Origin: Tolypeutes matacus
Lineage: Eukaryota; Chordata; Mammalia; Cingulata; Chlamyphoridae
Assembly (NCBI GenBank): GCA_026826555.1
Contig: JAKSZT010053881.1
Coordinates: 3,275,848-3,339,847 of the forward strand
DNA length: 64,000 nucleotides
Reading direction: 5' to 3'
Below the pieces are notes generated by a model that worked only from the letters and a program-made list of their open reading frames with translations, searched no databases and was not told where the DNA came from. Positions 58,201-64,000 of the stretch are shown here, one piece after another. Made by a program: the position numbers and the translations under genes. Position 1 is the first letter of the stretch. The number at the start of each line of letters is the position of its first letter.

Positions 58201-59100
58201 ATAGTGGCTCCTAGGGATTAACTAAGAATAGAGTTATGGGGCAGAGCTGTCCTTTGCTTCTCAAAATGTGGTCTTCCAACTAACAATATGGGCATCACTT
58301 GAGAGCTTGTTAGAAACGCATATCTTGGGCTCCACCCCAAACCTAAGGAACAGAATCTGCATTTCTGCAGATCCCTGGGTGATTTGCAGGCACATTGAAG
58401 TTTGATGAGCACAGGTATCAGAATCCCCTCTATAAATAATAAAATAATAGTAATTAAACAATCTCCTCTCTCAACCATGTGCCCTGCCTAAAAATTCTGA
58501 CCAAGGCTTTAATTCATGCCCGATCCAGTTCTGCATTTATCACTCTGTGGGGAAATACAAACAAGAATGTAAAAGAGACACTAATGTTTGTAAATATGGA
58601 CCATCGATTCCATTTATTCATTGGAATCTTATGGGATGGCGATTTTTTAAAACTCAACATTTGAGAATTAAAAGTTGCATCCTTTTTTTTTTTTTTATTA
58701 AGCTCACAAGTACATCGTTCGAATAAGTACAAGTATTCTTGATCTCAGAGACAAGTTTGATGATTCTCTTCAAGTGAGCACCACCAATCTGGTCCCGAAG
58801 GAAGCCAGCTCCAAGGAAGTCTTTGTGTTTAAACCAGAAAACATCACTTTCGAAAATGGCACTGATCTCTTCATTGCTGTTCAAGCTGTTGATAAGGTCA
58901 ATCTGAAATCAGAAATATCCAACATTGCACAAGTATCTTTGTTTATTCCTCCTCCACAGACGCCAGAGACACCTTGTCCTGGTGACACTTCTGTTCCTTG
59001 TGTTGATGTTAGTGTCAATAGCACCATTCCTGGAATTCACATTCTCAAAATTGTGTGGAAATGGTTAGGAGAATTGCAGATGCCAATAACCTTGGGCTGA
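23282..59100 (+). CDS. CLCA1: CLCA1, complete gene (14 coding exons, 912 aa)
   Basis: Coding exons: 23282-23443, 28459-28599, 28695-28842, 36510-36615, 42520-42697, 44561-44779, 45273-45500, 48956-49130, 51014-51120, 53020-53235, 53825-54086, 55154-55324, 57696-57923, 58703-59100; sum 2739 bases, 912 residues plus stop (human 914 from memory). CLCA1 is a secreted, self-cleaving metalloprotease of goblet cells that binds mucus and raises TMEM16A surface current through its VWA domain. Seen here: signal peptide (1-21), HEWAH at 156-160, VWA MIDAS D312-x-S314-x-S316, T383 and D412, a fibronectin-III-like segment near 766-860, N-glycosylation sequons N503, N766, N827, N832 and N886, and no C-terminal membrane helix. 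Residue 167 is Asn where I recall human Asp. The start was chosen because MGSFKRSVF aligns with human and its Kozak context is strong. No break was found. Confidence 0.96.
23555..23735 (+). repeat. MIR SINE
   Basis: 'GTCTCAGTTTCTTCATCTGTAAAAGGGG' with a 'CTCAATGAATGGTGACTAT'-like end identifies a + strand MIR. Confidence 0.8.
24200..24420 (+). repeat. MIR split by a tiny L1 insertion
   Basis: MIR text runs 24200-24289 (GGAGATAATAATAGGCCTTC, ATAGGATTAAA) and resumes at 24385 (CCTGGCACATAGTAAGGGCT, CAGTAAATGTCAG). The interruption is described separately. Confidence 0.75.
24290..24370 (+). mobile_element. Very short 5'-truncated L1 inside a MIR
   Basis: About 80 bases resembling an L1M 3' tail (TGTAAGTCTAAAATTATC...AAAAATAA), flanked by the 14-base direct repeat AAAATGCATGCATA at 24276-24289 and 24371-24384. 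Confidence 0.7.
25069..25258 (-). repeat. DAS-type SINE
   Basis: Minus-strand copy: the unit 'AAGAGGCACCAGAAACTAAACCCAGGACC' and 'CTAAGCCACATCTGCTTC' complement the SINE head and B-box region. It has an internal GTTTT expansion. Boundaries are approximate. Confidence 0.8.
25360..25580 (-). mobile_element. Small hAT-like nonautonomous element with internal 39-bp duplication
   Basis: Same family as 46192-46381 in the opposite orientation: 'AAGGGGTCTGTGAGGTTGAA', 'TTTATTAAATAATACACAGT' and 'GTGTGGACTTAGTAAGGGGT' match its reverse complement. A 39-base internal unit (25388-25426) is repeated exactly at 25427-25465. Confidence 0.7.
26505..26645 (-). repeat. MIR SINE, antisense
   Basis: 'GGTAGAAACTGAAGCCCAGAGAG' and 'GAAGTAGCAGAGCAGGATTC' are the reverse-strand MIR core. 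Confidence 0.75.
26860..27340 (+). repeat. L2 fragment split by a SINE
   Basis: 'CAGCAACATTTGATGTGGATGA', 'GCCCCTGGGGCTCAATCTTCAGTCC' and 'TCTGTTGATATTCACTATC' match degenerate L2 ORF2. The SINE at 27184-27296 interrupts it. Confidence 0.7.
27184..27296 (-). repeat. Short DAS-type SINE
   Basis: Poly-T, then 'CCGGGAGGTCCCGGGGATCGAACCCGGG' and 'GAGCCACATCCGACCCCC'. It lacks the CCCGCACGG body of the longer subfamily. An 11-base flanking duplication, GAGGACAGTGG (27173-27183) / AAGGACAATGG (27297-27307), supports insertion. Confidence 0.88.
27544..27889 (-). repeat. Dimeric DAS-type SINE
   Basis: Two tRNA-like units in tandem on the minus strand, each with 'AGGAGGCAC' and 'GAGCCAC' boxes. The whole is flanked by CTATCAYAACATTTA at 27529-27543 and 27890-27904, so the dimer inserted as one piece. 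Confidence 0.85.
28080..28290 (-). repeat. MIR SINE, antisense
   Basis: 'GTTCATTTGATTCTTACAGCATTC', 'GAAGTGAGGCTCAGGTGG' and 'GGAGTCTACATTGCTAACCATTACCC' are reverse-strand MIR. Confidence 0.75.
28459..28599 (+). CDS. CLCA1: CLCA1 exon 2 (residues 55-101)
   Basis: Acceptor CTTCCCAG ends at 28458; donor GTGAGA at 28600; phase 0 at both ends. Encodes [22 protein letters not shown] and KLETYKN of the N-terminal CLCA domain. The reading frame runs through the donor to a stop at 28636, so splicing is needed. Confidence 0.95.
28695..28842 (+). CDS. CLCA1: CLCA1 exon 3 (residues 102-151)
   Basis: Acceptor AAATTTCAG ends at 28694; donor GTATGG at 28843; phase 0 to 1. Encodes [20 protein letters not shown] and KIHLTPDF of the N-terminal domain. 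It lies only 95 bases from exon 2. Confidence 0.95.
28928..33744 (-). mobile_element. Nearly end-to-end L1 on the minus strand, internally deleted
   Basis: Flanked by direct repeats ACAACAGAATTATTTTT (28911-28927) and ACAACAGCATTATTTTT (33745-33761). On the minus strand it begins at 33744 with 5'-UTR-like 'GATGGCAGAGTAGGAAGC', carries an ORF1-like coiled-coil remnant (about 32461-32652), ORF2-like endonuclease and early reverse-transcriptase text (30060-29460), then goes directly to a 3' UTR ending at 28928. The C-terminal half of ORF2 is missing, so the element is 4.8 kb including a nested SINE. Frames are broken; it has no coding potential. Confidence 0.78.
31354..31535 (-). repeat. DAS-type SINE nested in the antisense L1
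   Basis: Minus-strand copy of the long subfamily (GCCGTGCAGGCGGGCTTGCC, GGAACCGAACCCGGGGCCTC), with CCAACTTATCT duplicated at 31343-31353 and 31536-31546. It is younger than the L1 it interrupts. Confidence 0.9.
34183..34223. repeat. TA dinucleotide microsatellite
   Basis: About 20 uninterrupted TA units inside CLCA1 intron 3. Confidence 0.97.
34532..34698 (+). repeat. MER5A (hAT-type) element
   Basis: 'GATCTTGTTAAAATGCAGATTC', 'CAGTAGTTCTGGGGTGGGCC' and 'GACAAGCTCCCAGGGGATGCTG', ending 'CACACTTTGAGTAGCA': the MER5A order. Confidence 0.9.
35170..35440 (+). repeat. L2-like fragment
   Basis: 'GAATTAAGTCTAAATCTTCAGTG' and 'ATGTCCAACTTTCCAAATTCAGCC' resemble the L2 3' region. Weak. Confidence 0.45.
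36510..36615 (+). CDS. CLCA1: CLCA1 exon 4 with HExxH motif (residues 151-186)
   Basis: Acceptor CTCCCACAG ends at 36509; donor GTATGA at 36616; phase 1 to 2. Encodes [25 protein letters not shown] (36524-36538, residues 156-160) is the protease active-site motif, with E157 the catalytic glutamate. In the family pattern HExxHxxxGxxDE the D position is Asn here (AAT at 36557-36559, residue 167). Confidence 0.95.
37230..38418 (-). mobile_element. Chimeric retroelement: three tandem DAS units joined to an L1 3' end
   Basis: On the minus strand the order is three tRNA-like SINE units (38418 to about 38005), then L1 3'-UTR sequence (about 37980-37245) ending in a T-rich run on the + strand (poly-A on the minus strand). 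The direct repeat CCCAATTTATTT flanks the whole (37218-37229 and 38419-38430), abutting the SINE head on one side and the poly-A on the other. Each unit carries 'AGGAGGCACC', 'CCAAACC' and 'GAGCCACATCT'; spacing is about 140 bases. Joint insertion of a chimeric RNA is the simplest reading, but the target repeat is low-complexity. Confidence 0.65.
38620..41560 (+). repeat. Degenerate old L1 fragments
   Basis: ORF2-like pieces in + orientation: 'TCTCAAAAGGAATTCGATAAAATTCCACCAC' near 38693, 'ACTGAAAACCAACAGCCAACATCAT' near 39480, 'TCCATTCAAGATAGTAATTAAAGG' near 39752. Bases 38750-39400 between them are not L1 that I can recognise. No intact frame. Confidence 0.7.
40721..40960 (-). repeat. Dimeric DAS-type SINE
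   Basis: Two diverged minus-strand units (AAGAATGAACCTGGGGACACC; GGGAACCAAACCCGGTACC) between direct repeats TAGAGGTATAAATT (40707-40720) and TAGAAGTATAAATT (40961-40974). Confidence 0.85.
41680..42004 (+). mobile_element. Short L1 3' end with target-site duplication
   Basis: 325 bases ending in a mixed A/G poly-A tail, flanked by AAGAATGATATA at 41668-41679 and 42005-42016. Its AT-rich block and 'GGGAATCCCAGTGGGTTCC' match, in reverse, the copy at 20597-20880. Confidence 0.8.
42128..42224 (+). repeat. Short DAS-type SINE, young
   Basis: 'GGTCGGATGTGGCTCAACTG', 'GGGTTCGATCCCCGGGACC', poly-A, and a 17-base duplication AAGAGGAAYGGATTAGG (42111-42127, 42225-42241) with one mismatch. It has only the tRNA-like head. 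Confidence 0.93.
42520..42697 (+). CDS. CLCA1: CLCA1 exon 5 (residues 186-245)
   Basis: Acceptor TATTTTCAG ends at 42519; donor GTAAGT at 42698; phase 2 to 0. Encodes the cysteine-rich segment [20 protein letters not shown] and EKASIMFSQ. It is the most human-divergent exon, but its cysteines are kept as I recall them. Confidence 0.93.
42698..44560 (+). other. CLCA1 intron 5
   Basis: Apart from the SINE at 43809-44001, nothing recognisable is seen in this AT-rich intron. Confidence 0.75.
43809..44001 (-). repeat. DAS-type SINE, long subfamily
   Basis: Minus-strand copy with 'CGTGCGGGCGGGCCTGCCC' and 'GGAACCGAACCCGGGGCCCC', a TTTA-repeat tail, and TGATGATATTTATT duplicated at 43795-43808 and 44002-44015. 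Confidence 0.92.
44561..44779 (+). CDS. CLCA1: CLCA1 exon 6 (residues 246-318), start of VWA domain
   Basis: Acceptor AAATCTCAG ends at 44560; donor GTAAGT at 44780; phase 0. Encodes [16 protein letters not shown], then [21 protein letters not shown]312, S314 and S316 are the first MIDAS residues. Confidence 0.95.
44780..45272 (+). other. CLCA1 intron 6
   Basis: 493 bases with no recognised repeat or gene. Confidence 0.8.
45273..45500 (+). CDS. CLCA1: CLCA1 exon 7 (residues 319-394), VWA domain
   Basis: Acceptor TCCATTCAG ends at 45272; donor GTGAGA at 45501; phase 0. Encodes [32 protein letters not shown] and [15 protein letters not shown], with MIDAS T383. Confidence 0.95.
46100..46830 (+). 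repeat. L2 fragment split by a hAT-like element
   Basis: L2 3' text ('TAAAAACTCCTCCCTC', 'ATAATATAGCCCCTAATTACC', 'GGTTCTCAATAAACACTTC') with an interruption at 46192-46381. Confidence 0.75.
46192..46381 (+). mobile_element. Small hAT-like nonautonomous element
   Basis: Inverted ends CAGGGGCTCTTAA (46192) and TTAAAAACCCCTG (ending near 46381), flanked by the 8-base repeat CTCTAATA, the duplication length of hAT transposons. I do not know the family name. A reverse copy is at 25360-25580. Confidence 0.7.
48956..49130 (+). CDS. CLCA1: CLCA1 exon 8 (residues 395-453), VWA domain
   Basis: Acceptor GTCTTTAG ends at 48955; donor GTGAAG at 49131; phase 0 to 1. Encodes [19 protein letters not shown], with MIDAS D412, and [18 protein letters not shown]. 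Confidence 0.95.
49131..51013 (+). other. CLCA1 intron 8
   Basis: Bases 49905-50350 look like an old repeat (GCAGAGACTGAGACAGAGAT) that I cannot name. No coding sequence is seen. Confidence 0.65.
51014..51120 (+). CDS. CLCA1: CLCA1 exon 9 (residues 453-488)
   Basis: Acceptor CGTTTTAG ends at 51013; donor GTCAGA at 51121 (weaker than its neighbours); phase 1 to 0. Encodes [19 protein letters not shown] and [13 protein letters not shown] at the end of the VWA domain. Confidence 0.94.
51121..53019 (+). other. CLCA1 intron 9
   Basis: Bases 52490-52950 resemble the same unnamed old repeat class as 35480-36110 (GAACTGAATTTTGAAGGATGGG). Otherwise nothing recognised. Confidence 0.6.
53020..53235 (+). 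CDS. CLCA1: CLCA1 exon 10 (residues 489-560)
   Basis: Acceptor TCTTAACAG ends at 53019; donor GTATGG at 53236; phase 0. Encodes [20 protein letters not shown], including sequon N503, and [14 protein letters not shown]. Confidence 0.95.
53236..53824 (+). other. CLCA1 intron 10
   Basis: 589 bases with no recognised feature. Confidence 0.8.
53825..54086 (+). CDS. CLCA1: CLCA1 exon 11 (residues 561-648)
   Basis: Acceptor TTTGGTCAG ends at 53824; donor GTAACC at 54087; phase 0 to 1. Encodes [20 protein letters not shown] and [20 protein letters not shown]. The human sequon NAT in this exon is SAT here. Confidence 0.95.
54087..55153 (+). other. CLCA1 intron 11
   Basis: Contains an antisense MIR (54400-54585) and an L2-end-like fragment near 54815-54880. 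Nothing else recognised. Confidence 0.7.
54400..54585 (-). repeat. MIR SINE, antisense
   Basis: 'GTAGGTGCTTTATATATATAAATTC', 'GATGAAGGAACTGAGATTC' and 'AAGTAGCAGAGATGGGATTTAAGC' are reverse-strand MIR. Confidence 0.8.
55154..55324 (+). CDS. CLCA1: CLCA1 exon 12 (residues 648-705)
   Basis: Acceptor TTGACAAG ends at 55153; donor GTAAGT at 55325; phase 1 to 1. Encodes [20 protein letters not shown] and YISGWIEN. It is 171 bases like the paralogous CLCA2 exon at 920-1090. In human the autoproteolytic cleavage site lies in or near this region. Confidence 0.95.
55424..55626 (-). repeat. MER20 (hAT-type) element, antisense
   Basis: Starts 'GGGTTTCTCAACTTCAACAC', contains 'TGTCTCAAGACATTTCAAATGTCCCC' and ends 'CCCCAGTTGAGAAAC': reverse-strand MER20. 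Confidence 0.88.
55650..55840 (+). repeat. MIR SINE
   Basis: 'TTCACTTTCCTCAGCTGTAAAAG', 'CTACCTCAAGATAGCTATGAGGAATAAAC' and 'AGTGCTCCATAAATGCTTG'. Confidence 0.8.
56440..56575 (-). repeat. MIR SINE, antisense
   Basis: 'CCATTTTACAGATGGGGCAACC' and 'GAAGCTCAGAGAGGTTATTGG'. Confidence 0.75.
57113..57230 (+). repeat. Short DAS-type SINE
   Basis: 'GGATGGATGTGGCTCGAATG', 'GGGTTCGATCCCTGGGACC', an A-rich tail with C runs, and a 15-base duplication AGGCAATASCTGAAG at 57098-57112 and 57231-57245 (one mismatch). Confidence 0.92.
57696..57923 (+). CDS. CLCA1: CLCA1 exon 13 (residues 705-781)
   Basis: Acceptor TTAATACAG ends at 57695; donor GTAAAC at 57924; phase 1 to 1. Encodes [34 protein letters not shown] and [14 protein letters not shown], the start of the fibronectin-III-like segment with sequon N766. 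Confidence 0.95.
57924..58702 (+). other. CLCA1 intron 13
   Basis: Contains an antisense MER5A at about 58255-58420 and a T-run at the acceptor; otherwise nothing recognised. Confidence 0.75.
58255..58420 (-). repeat. MER5A (hAT-type) element, antisense
   Basis: 'CTTCTCAAAATGTGGTCTTCC', 'GAGAGCTTGTTAGAAACGCA' and 'CAGAATCTGCATTTC' are reverse-strand MER5A. Confidence 0.88.
58703..59100 (+). CDS. CLCA1: CLCA1 exon 14, last coding exon (residues 781-912)
   Basis: Acceptor TTTATTAAG ends at 58702 after a T-run; stop TGA at 59098-59100. Encodes [16 protein letters not shown], sequons N827, N832 and N886, and the CLCA1-type end [18 protein letters not shown]. There is no membrane helix. The last residues differ from human. 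Confidence 0.95.
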
Positions 59101-59225
59101 GTTTTTATGAGCTAAATAAAATAAATCACCCATCCTTTTTTATTATAAAATTTGCTAAATTGTATTTTAGGCTTCCTGTAGGGGTTGATATAATGAAATA
59201 AATTGCAAAACAATGGGCTACGTAC
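59101..59225 (+). terminator. CLCA1: CLCA1 3' UTR and polyadenylation signals
   Basis: AATAAA occurs at 59115-59120, 59120-59125 and 59197-59202, the first within 20 bases of the stop codon. A very short 3' UTR is implied; which signal is used is unknown. Confidence 0.6.
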
Positions 59226-62200
59226 GTGTAAAAACTATCCATTCAAATCTATAAGTTCAATCATCGCTCGTCTTTTATGAATGATTTTGAATACTAGAAA
59301 GAAGGGGAGCTTGCATCTGTAAATGGAAGTGTGTAGTAATTCATCTTAAGAAACATTGCCAGTTAAAAAGATTGTGCAATTGTACTGAATCTAATCTAAT
59401 CTAGTCTAATCTCATCTAATAGAGTTGCTAAAATCTGTTTGTATTCATTTGGGTTCTTTTGATGAAAGATTCCAGAAATGCCAAGTCAAACTATTTAAAT
59501 GTAAAAGGAATGGCTTGATATATAGGAGCGTTGGCCAACATTACAGCAATATGATTTCTTTTCTCTAGATTTGGGCAAAGGTAATGGATTTAGGGGAGGG
59601 AGTACAATGCAGAAAGAAATAACAGCATGATGAAGATTTCATAGGCATGTGAATATAAGTTATGTGCATGAAAGTGCAAGAGTCAGTGATGCTTAAAGCC
59701 ACAATGGTGGGAGATGAGGTAGGAAAGGTAGGGTCAGGCCAGGAGTGGAGGGAAATTGATTGAGAAAAAATATATTTGTTGTGTACTTTGTGTCAAGTGC
59801 TCTACTACTTAATGTAATTCAGTTCATTCAACAAACATTTATCAGCTGCTTACTTTGTATTACAGGCCATGCTAGGTTCTGAGGGCACAAAGATGAGTGA
59901 GACTTGGCCTTTTTCATGTAGGCAATAAGGAGCATTTGAGAATTTTTTTTTTTAATCAAGAGATGGATATGATCAGAGCTGTGTTTGAGAAGGGGCCCTT
60001 TGAGGACCACGTGAAGGGCTGAATAAAGGTGGGAGAGTCTAGACCAATAACAGATGAACGAGGAAGGAGAAGAAAAGGAAAGGGGAGTGCAAATATAAAT
60101 TTACCAATAGGAGCTTCCAAGCAGGCAGAACAAAGGAAACTTACACGGTGACAAGGTTAGCAAAGTCTACAGTTACAAGCAAACCAGAGGCTCAGGAGGA
60201 GCATGGTTTTTCCTAGTCCTGAAACTCAGGAGGAGTTTCATCCATGGATCCTCAATGACTTACGGCTGGCTCTGTGACCTTACAGGCTGCAGCTTCAGCA
60301 ATCTACATATGGTGATTGCAACAAGGTCATATAGCACCGTCCACAAAATTCTCCACTGTAGGCCAATAGAGTGGCAGCACAGCATATTCAAAGACAATTA
60401 TACAGGGGACTCAAATAATTTAGGCCTCGCAAGTAGCTCTTGAATTTGCTCCAAAGATAAAATTTGGAGTAATGGATTACAAGTCTTTCAGGCAGTTTCT
60501 TATAACTAATATTTCTTACATTCAAGTTTGTTGTAATAATTAAACAGCAGAGAGTTTCAAGGCTAGGGAGATACTGATGTCCTAAAATTCAGTATTGTTG
60601 ATTGAGGGCAGATTCAGGGACTTGGCCAGTCACTGGGCAGAGGATCAGATTGGAATCCTCTTCTGAAAGCTGCAGACCCGAACTAGGACACATAACTGGC
60701 TAGAGGGCCACTCACTTGCCCCACCTGGACCAATAAGTCTGAAGCCCCCAACATAGCCCCACAGACCACGGCTGTCATGGGTTTAGCCTGGGAAATTTCG
60801 AAAGAAATCACTCTTTGAGATTTTAATTCCCCCTTTGGGTGAACCAGTAGAATGTAGAGTGGGATGTGTGGATAAGACAGAAAGTAGAGAACAGTAAAAG
60901 AAAAACATTGAACTATTGGGTAGTTCATTGCAAAATGTATCTGGATTGTATGTGATGAAATGGACCCAAATTTTGCTTATTGCCCCACAATGATCCTTGA
61001 GTTTCTTATAGCTCAATTAAATAAGTGGATAAAGCTGGCAAATCTATCTTTTATGTTGTTAAGGGTTTTCAAATAAAGGCCTTTCTAGTTTTTCTCCTCT
61101 GGAAACACAACTTCATCCTGCTTGCTTCTGAATGCTCTCTCTGCCTCTTTTTCTTAACTTAGCCTAGACCCTCATGGGAAGACTCTCCTTCCTTTGGGAA
61201 GAGGTAGTTTTTTTCTCCCAATACCCAAGTATTGGGAAGAAGTATTTGTAAAGCTCCCCTTTGCATCTTCCAAACTAAGCCATTACTCCTATGGTTTCAT
61301 ATTTTAAAAAAAGAGAGAAAGAGAGAGAGAAAGAGTCACCATTCTTTGCCACTGATCAATGCCATCTTTTGTCCCCTTTCTTCACCGTCATCTGCCAATC
61401 TCGTCTAAGACAAGCACCCAACTCACAACACTTCTTCCCCCTCACCTTCTAAAATCACTCTGAGTGGCTTCAGAATCTATATGAATGAATCAACATCTTA
61501 TGTTCAAAATTCCTTGAGCTTCTCCCCAATTAAACTTTAGAAAATTATTGGGTTAAACCATGAAAATGCCTTTCTATAAGTAAAAAATGGGGGAATATTG
61601 GCGGTTTCACATGGTTTGTCCTAATACTTCTAAGGTCACAATCTGGACTTAGAATGACCTGGAACAGCTCCACCTTTGAAATCTTAATATCTAGTATCCT
61701 ACTCTCTGGCCACAACCTCCTAACCATCTGAGTTGCTCACATCCTACATCACTGAACCAGCTTTGTAATTTCACGATGACCTCCAACCACTTGCTTGTCT
61801 CTTTTACCCAGTCCATTATTTCCTTCTCTATAGGTTTGTGCGACTTCAAGTCCTTTCTTGCCAGCACCTTCATCTCCCTCATCCACTTATCCTCTTGTTA
61901 CACCTGCCCTGAAAATCTCTAGCTTTAAATCAAGCATACTGTCTGTGTGCAGAATTTCCACATGACATGCATTCACTCATTCAACCAATATTCATTAAGT
62001 GCCCATGTCATATCCCAAGCACTGTATTAAGTGCTGAAGATGCAATGGGTAAACAATCTAGGCAGTGTTTCTTTCTTGAGAACTTTATAGCCAGTGGACA
62101 TAAAAACAAGCAAGCAGGCAATTAGCAATGCACAACATGTAGGTGCTGTTTTAGGGGAAGCATATATTGTAGGAGCTCATGATTTGGGTACATAATCCAC

Positions 62201-64000
62201 ACACAGGCCCTCCCACTTTCATAATGTCTGACCATAAGGATAAAATAAGGATGGAAAACCAGGAGAAAGTAAAGAAGCAAATTGACCCTAACCCAAGCCT
62301 TCATTTCTCCAAATATTGCTACATCTTGGCATTGGTCATGTTGGACAAAATCTACAGCCAGATTCACTCTGGAATGAATGTAGGGATCACTTCATTCATT
62401 CAATAGACTATCTTCTGGTGATATCAACAACAACCAGTAAGGCAGAAGGTGAAATATAGGCACCACACCATTTAAGTTGCAGTTTAAAACCCGATATATG
62501 GCCTCAATGGAGTCTACCTGCTTCCAAATAATTCTACATGGTTTTAGACTTTCGAAGAAATACCAAAATCTTTCCAAAGAACAAAGAAATGATGACCACC
62601 CGGACTAAGCACGTTTGTTAGAGTAGTTCATTAAAACAAAGAAAGAGAAGACAAATCAACAAAACAGTGTTCAAGGAGGCTTGTCATAGCAAAGTACCAG
62701 AAAATGGGTGGATTAAGACAATGGAAGTATTTTGTTTCACGGTTCTGGAGACAAGAAGTCAGAAATCAAAGTGTCAGCAAGGCCATACTACCTCTGAAGT
62801 GTGGAGGGAAGGATCTGTTCCGTGCCTCTTTCCTGGCTTCTGGCAGTGGCATTCTCTGTCTCAGTGGTCACATGGCCTTTAGCCCTCTGTCTAATTTTAT
62901 TGGTTAGGGCTCACCCTAATCCAGTTTAGTCTCATTTTAACTGGTAACATTTTTTAAGACACCATTTCCAAATAAGCTCACTTTCATAGGACTAGAGGTT
63001 AGAACTTGAACAGGTCTTTTTGAGGTACACAATCCAAGCCTTAATATATAACAATTCAGATAATAACTAAATAATGAAGCCAAGGAATCCACTGAATTAG
63101 AAAGCCTAACTAAGGCAAAGTCATTACAACTGAGAAAAATCTATTTAACTCAATTTCCTGTCAAGACAAAAAGGGGAACCTATGTTAAATGGTTCTTCAT
63201 AGCATATTTTAACTGTCACTAGAGATAAACCCTTTCCTAAGTTCCAAAAGCAACACCAAATCAATTAGAGGAAAAAAATCCATACGATAGGCTTTAAAAT
63301 GGACAGCATACTTCAAACTCCAGAGGGCATCCTAAATTCATGCGTAATTCCAGCAGGCATGAGAGCACAGTTAATCCTACTGGTAGGGTGTGGAAGTGCT
63401 ATAAAGATCCAGGCCACCTGGATCCATTAAAACAAGGCCTTATTACCTGGGGGTTGGGAAAGCAGAATTCCACCACCACCACTACCACCACCAGAGAGGG
63501 AGAGGTAAGCATAGCCAAGAAGAGAAGGGTGTTGCATTATTACCGTCATCACTTGATATGTTAATAAGCTAATGGAATAGCCACCCTTTACTGGGATTTT
63601 TACTACGTGTGTCACAGGCAGTAAGTGCTTTACATACTCACTTCCTGGCCCTCCCCTAATATTTGATGGACCTGGGGCAAGAGAGTTGGATTGGAGAGCC
63701 AAATGCCATGTATTCAAATATGCAAACATTATAAATCAGACTAACGGGCTGTTAAACCAAATGCGTTTATTTCCTACCTTGACAAATATAATTTCAAAAT
63801 GACCTGTAATTCAAACTTAGAATTCTTGACTTCTCTGCCGTACTGGTAACTCAGAACAGTCATTCTCTCCTCTTCCTACCCACCCCCTAAACTCCATTCC
63901 ACACCATGAGGAGCCTTGTACATATGGGTGTGGCCACTTTGGCCTACATGCCATACATACAAACAGCTACCGTTTGCCCACCTTTCCAACCTGGAGGTGC
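59226..64000. other. Intergenic DNA downstream of CLCA1
   Basis: No exon recognised; CLCA4 would be expected further right by human order. Features: an AATCT-type simple repeat near 59390-59420, L2-end-like antisense fragments near 59820-59900 and 61968-62090, a GA run near 61310-61335, an unnamed medium-reiteration repeat at 62685-63050, and a short CCA-type trinucleotide run at 63470-63495. Confidence 0.7.
62685..63050. repeat. Unnamed medium-reiteration repeat
   Basis: 'GCAAAGTACCAGAAAATGGGTGG', 'GTTCTGGAGACAAGAAGTCAG', 'AAGGATCTGTTCCGTGCCTC' and 'CACCATTTCCAAATAAGCTCAC' are familiar from a common mammalian interspersed repeat whose name I cannot give with confidence. Confidence 0.6.

Overview
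The window looks like mammalian nuclear DNA, most likely from an armadillo (nine-banded armadillo, Dasypus novemcinctus, or a close relative). It has spliced vertebrate exons with GT/AG boundaries, old mammal-wide repeats (L2, MIR, MER5A, MER20, Tigger1), and many copies of a tRNA-derived SINE whose head reads like 'AAGCGGATGTGGCTCAA...GGGTTCGATCCC'. I recognise that SINE as the armadillo DAS family. The species call is from memory of these families and was not checked by a search.

Both genes lie on the + strand and belong to the CLCA (calcium-activated chloride channel regulator) family. Positions 920-12722 hold the last three coding exons of CLCA2, ending in a C-terminal transmembrane helix and a short basic tail. 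After about 10.5 kb of repeat-rich intergenic DNA, 23282-59100 holds a complete CLCA1 gene. Its fourteen coding exons join in frame into 912 residues, with no stop or frameshift and a usable splice site at every junction. It lacks a C-terminal membrane helix, as expected for the secreted goblet-cell member. Order, strand and spacing match the human CLCA2-CLCA1-CLCA4 cluster; 59.1-64 kb is the start of the CLCA1-CLCA4 interval and holds no gene I can see.

The proteins are related paralogues. The CLCA2 exon at 920-1090 and the CLCA1 exon at 55154-55324 are both exactly 171 bases in the same splice phase. CLCA1 keeps the HExxH metalloprotease motif and a complete VWA-domain MIDAS, but has Asn where I recall human CLCA1 having a proposed third zinc ligand (Asp167). 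A short upstream ORF overlaps its start codon.

The rest is mostly mobile DNA, much of it with readable history. There is an old L2 interrupted by a MIR and a near-full-length Tigger1, an L1 with an inverted 5' part between 19-bp target duplications, and a nearly complete antisense L1 lacking half of ORF2. There is also a chimera of three tandem SINE units joined to an L1 3' end, and two opposite copies of one small hAT-like element. A 100-N assembly gap sits in a SINE tail. I found no new gene system; the most interesting signals are the chimeric and rearranged retroelements and the CLCA1 details.
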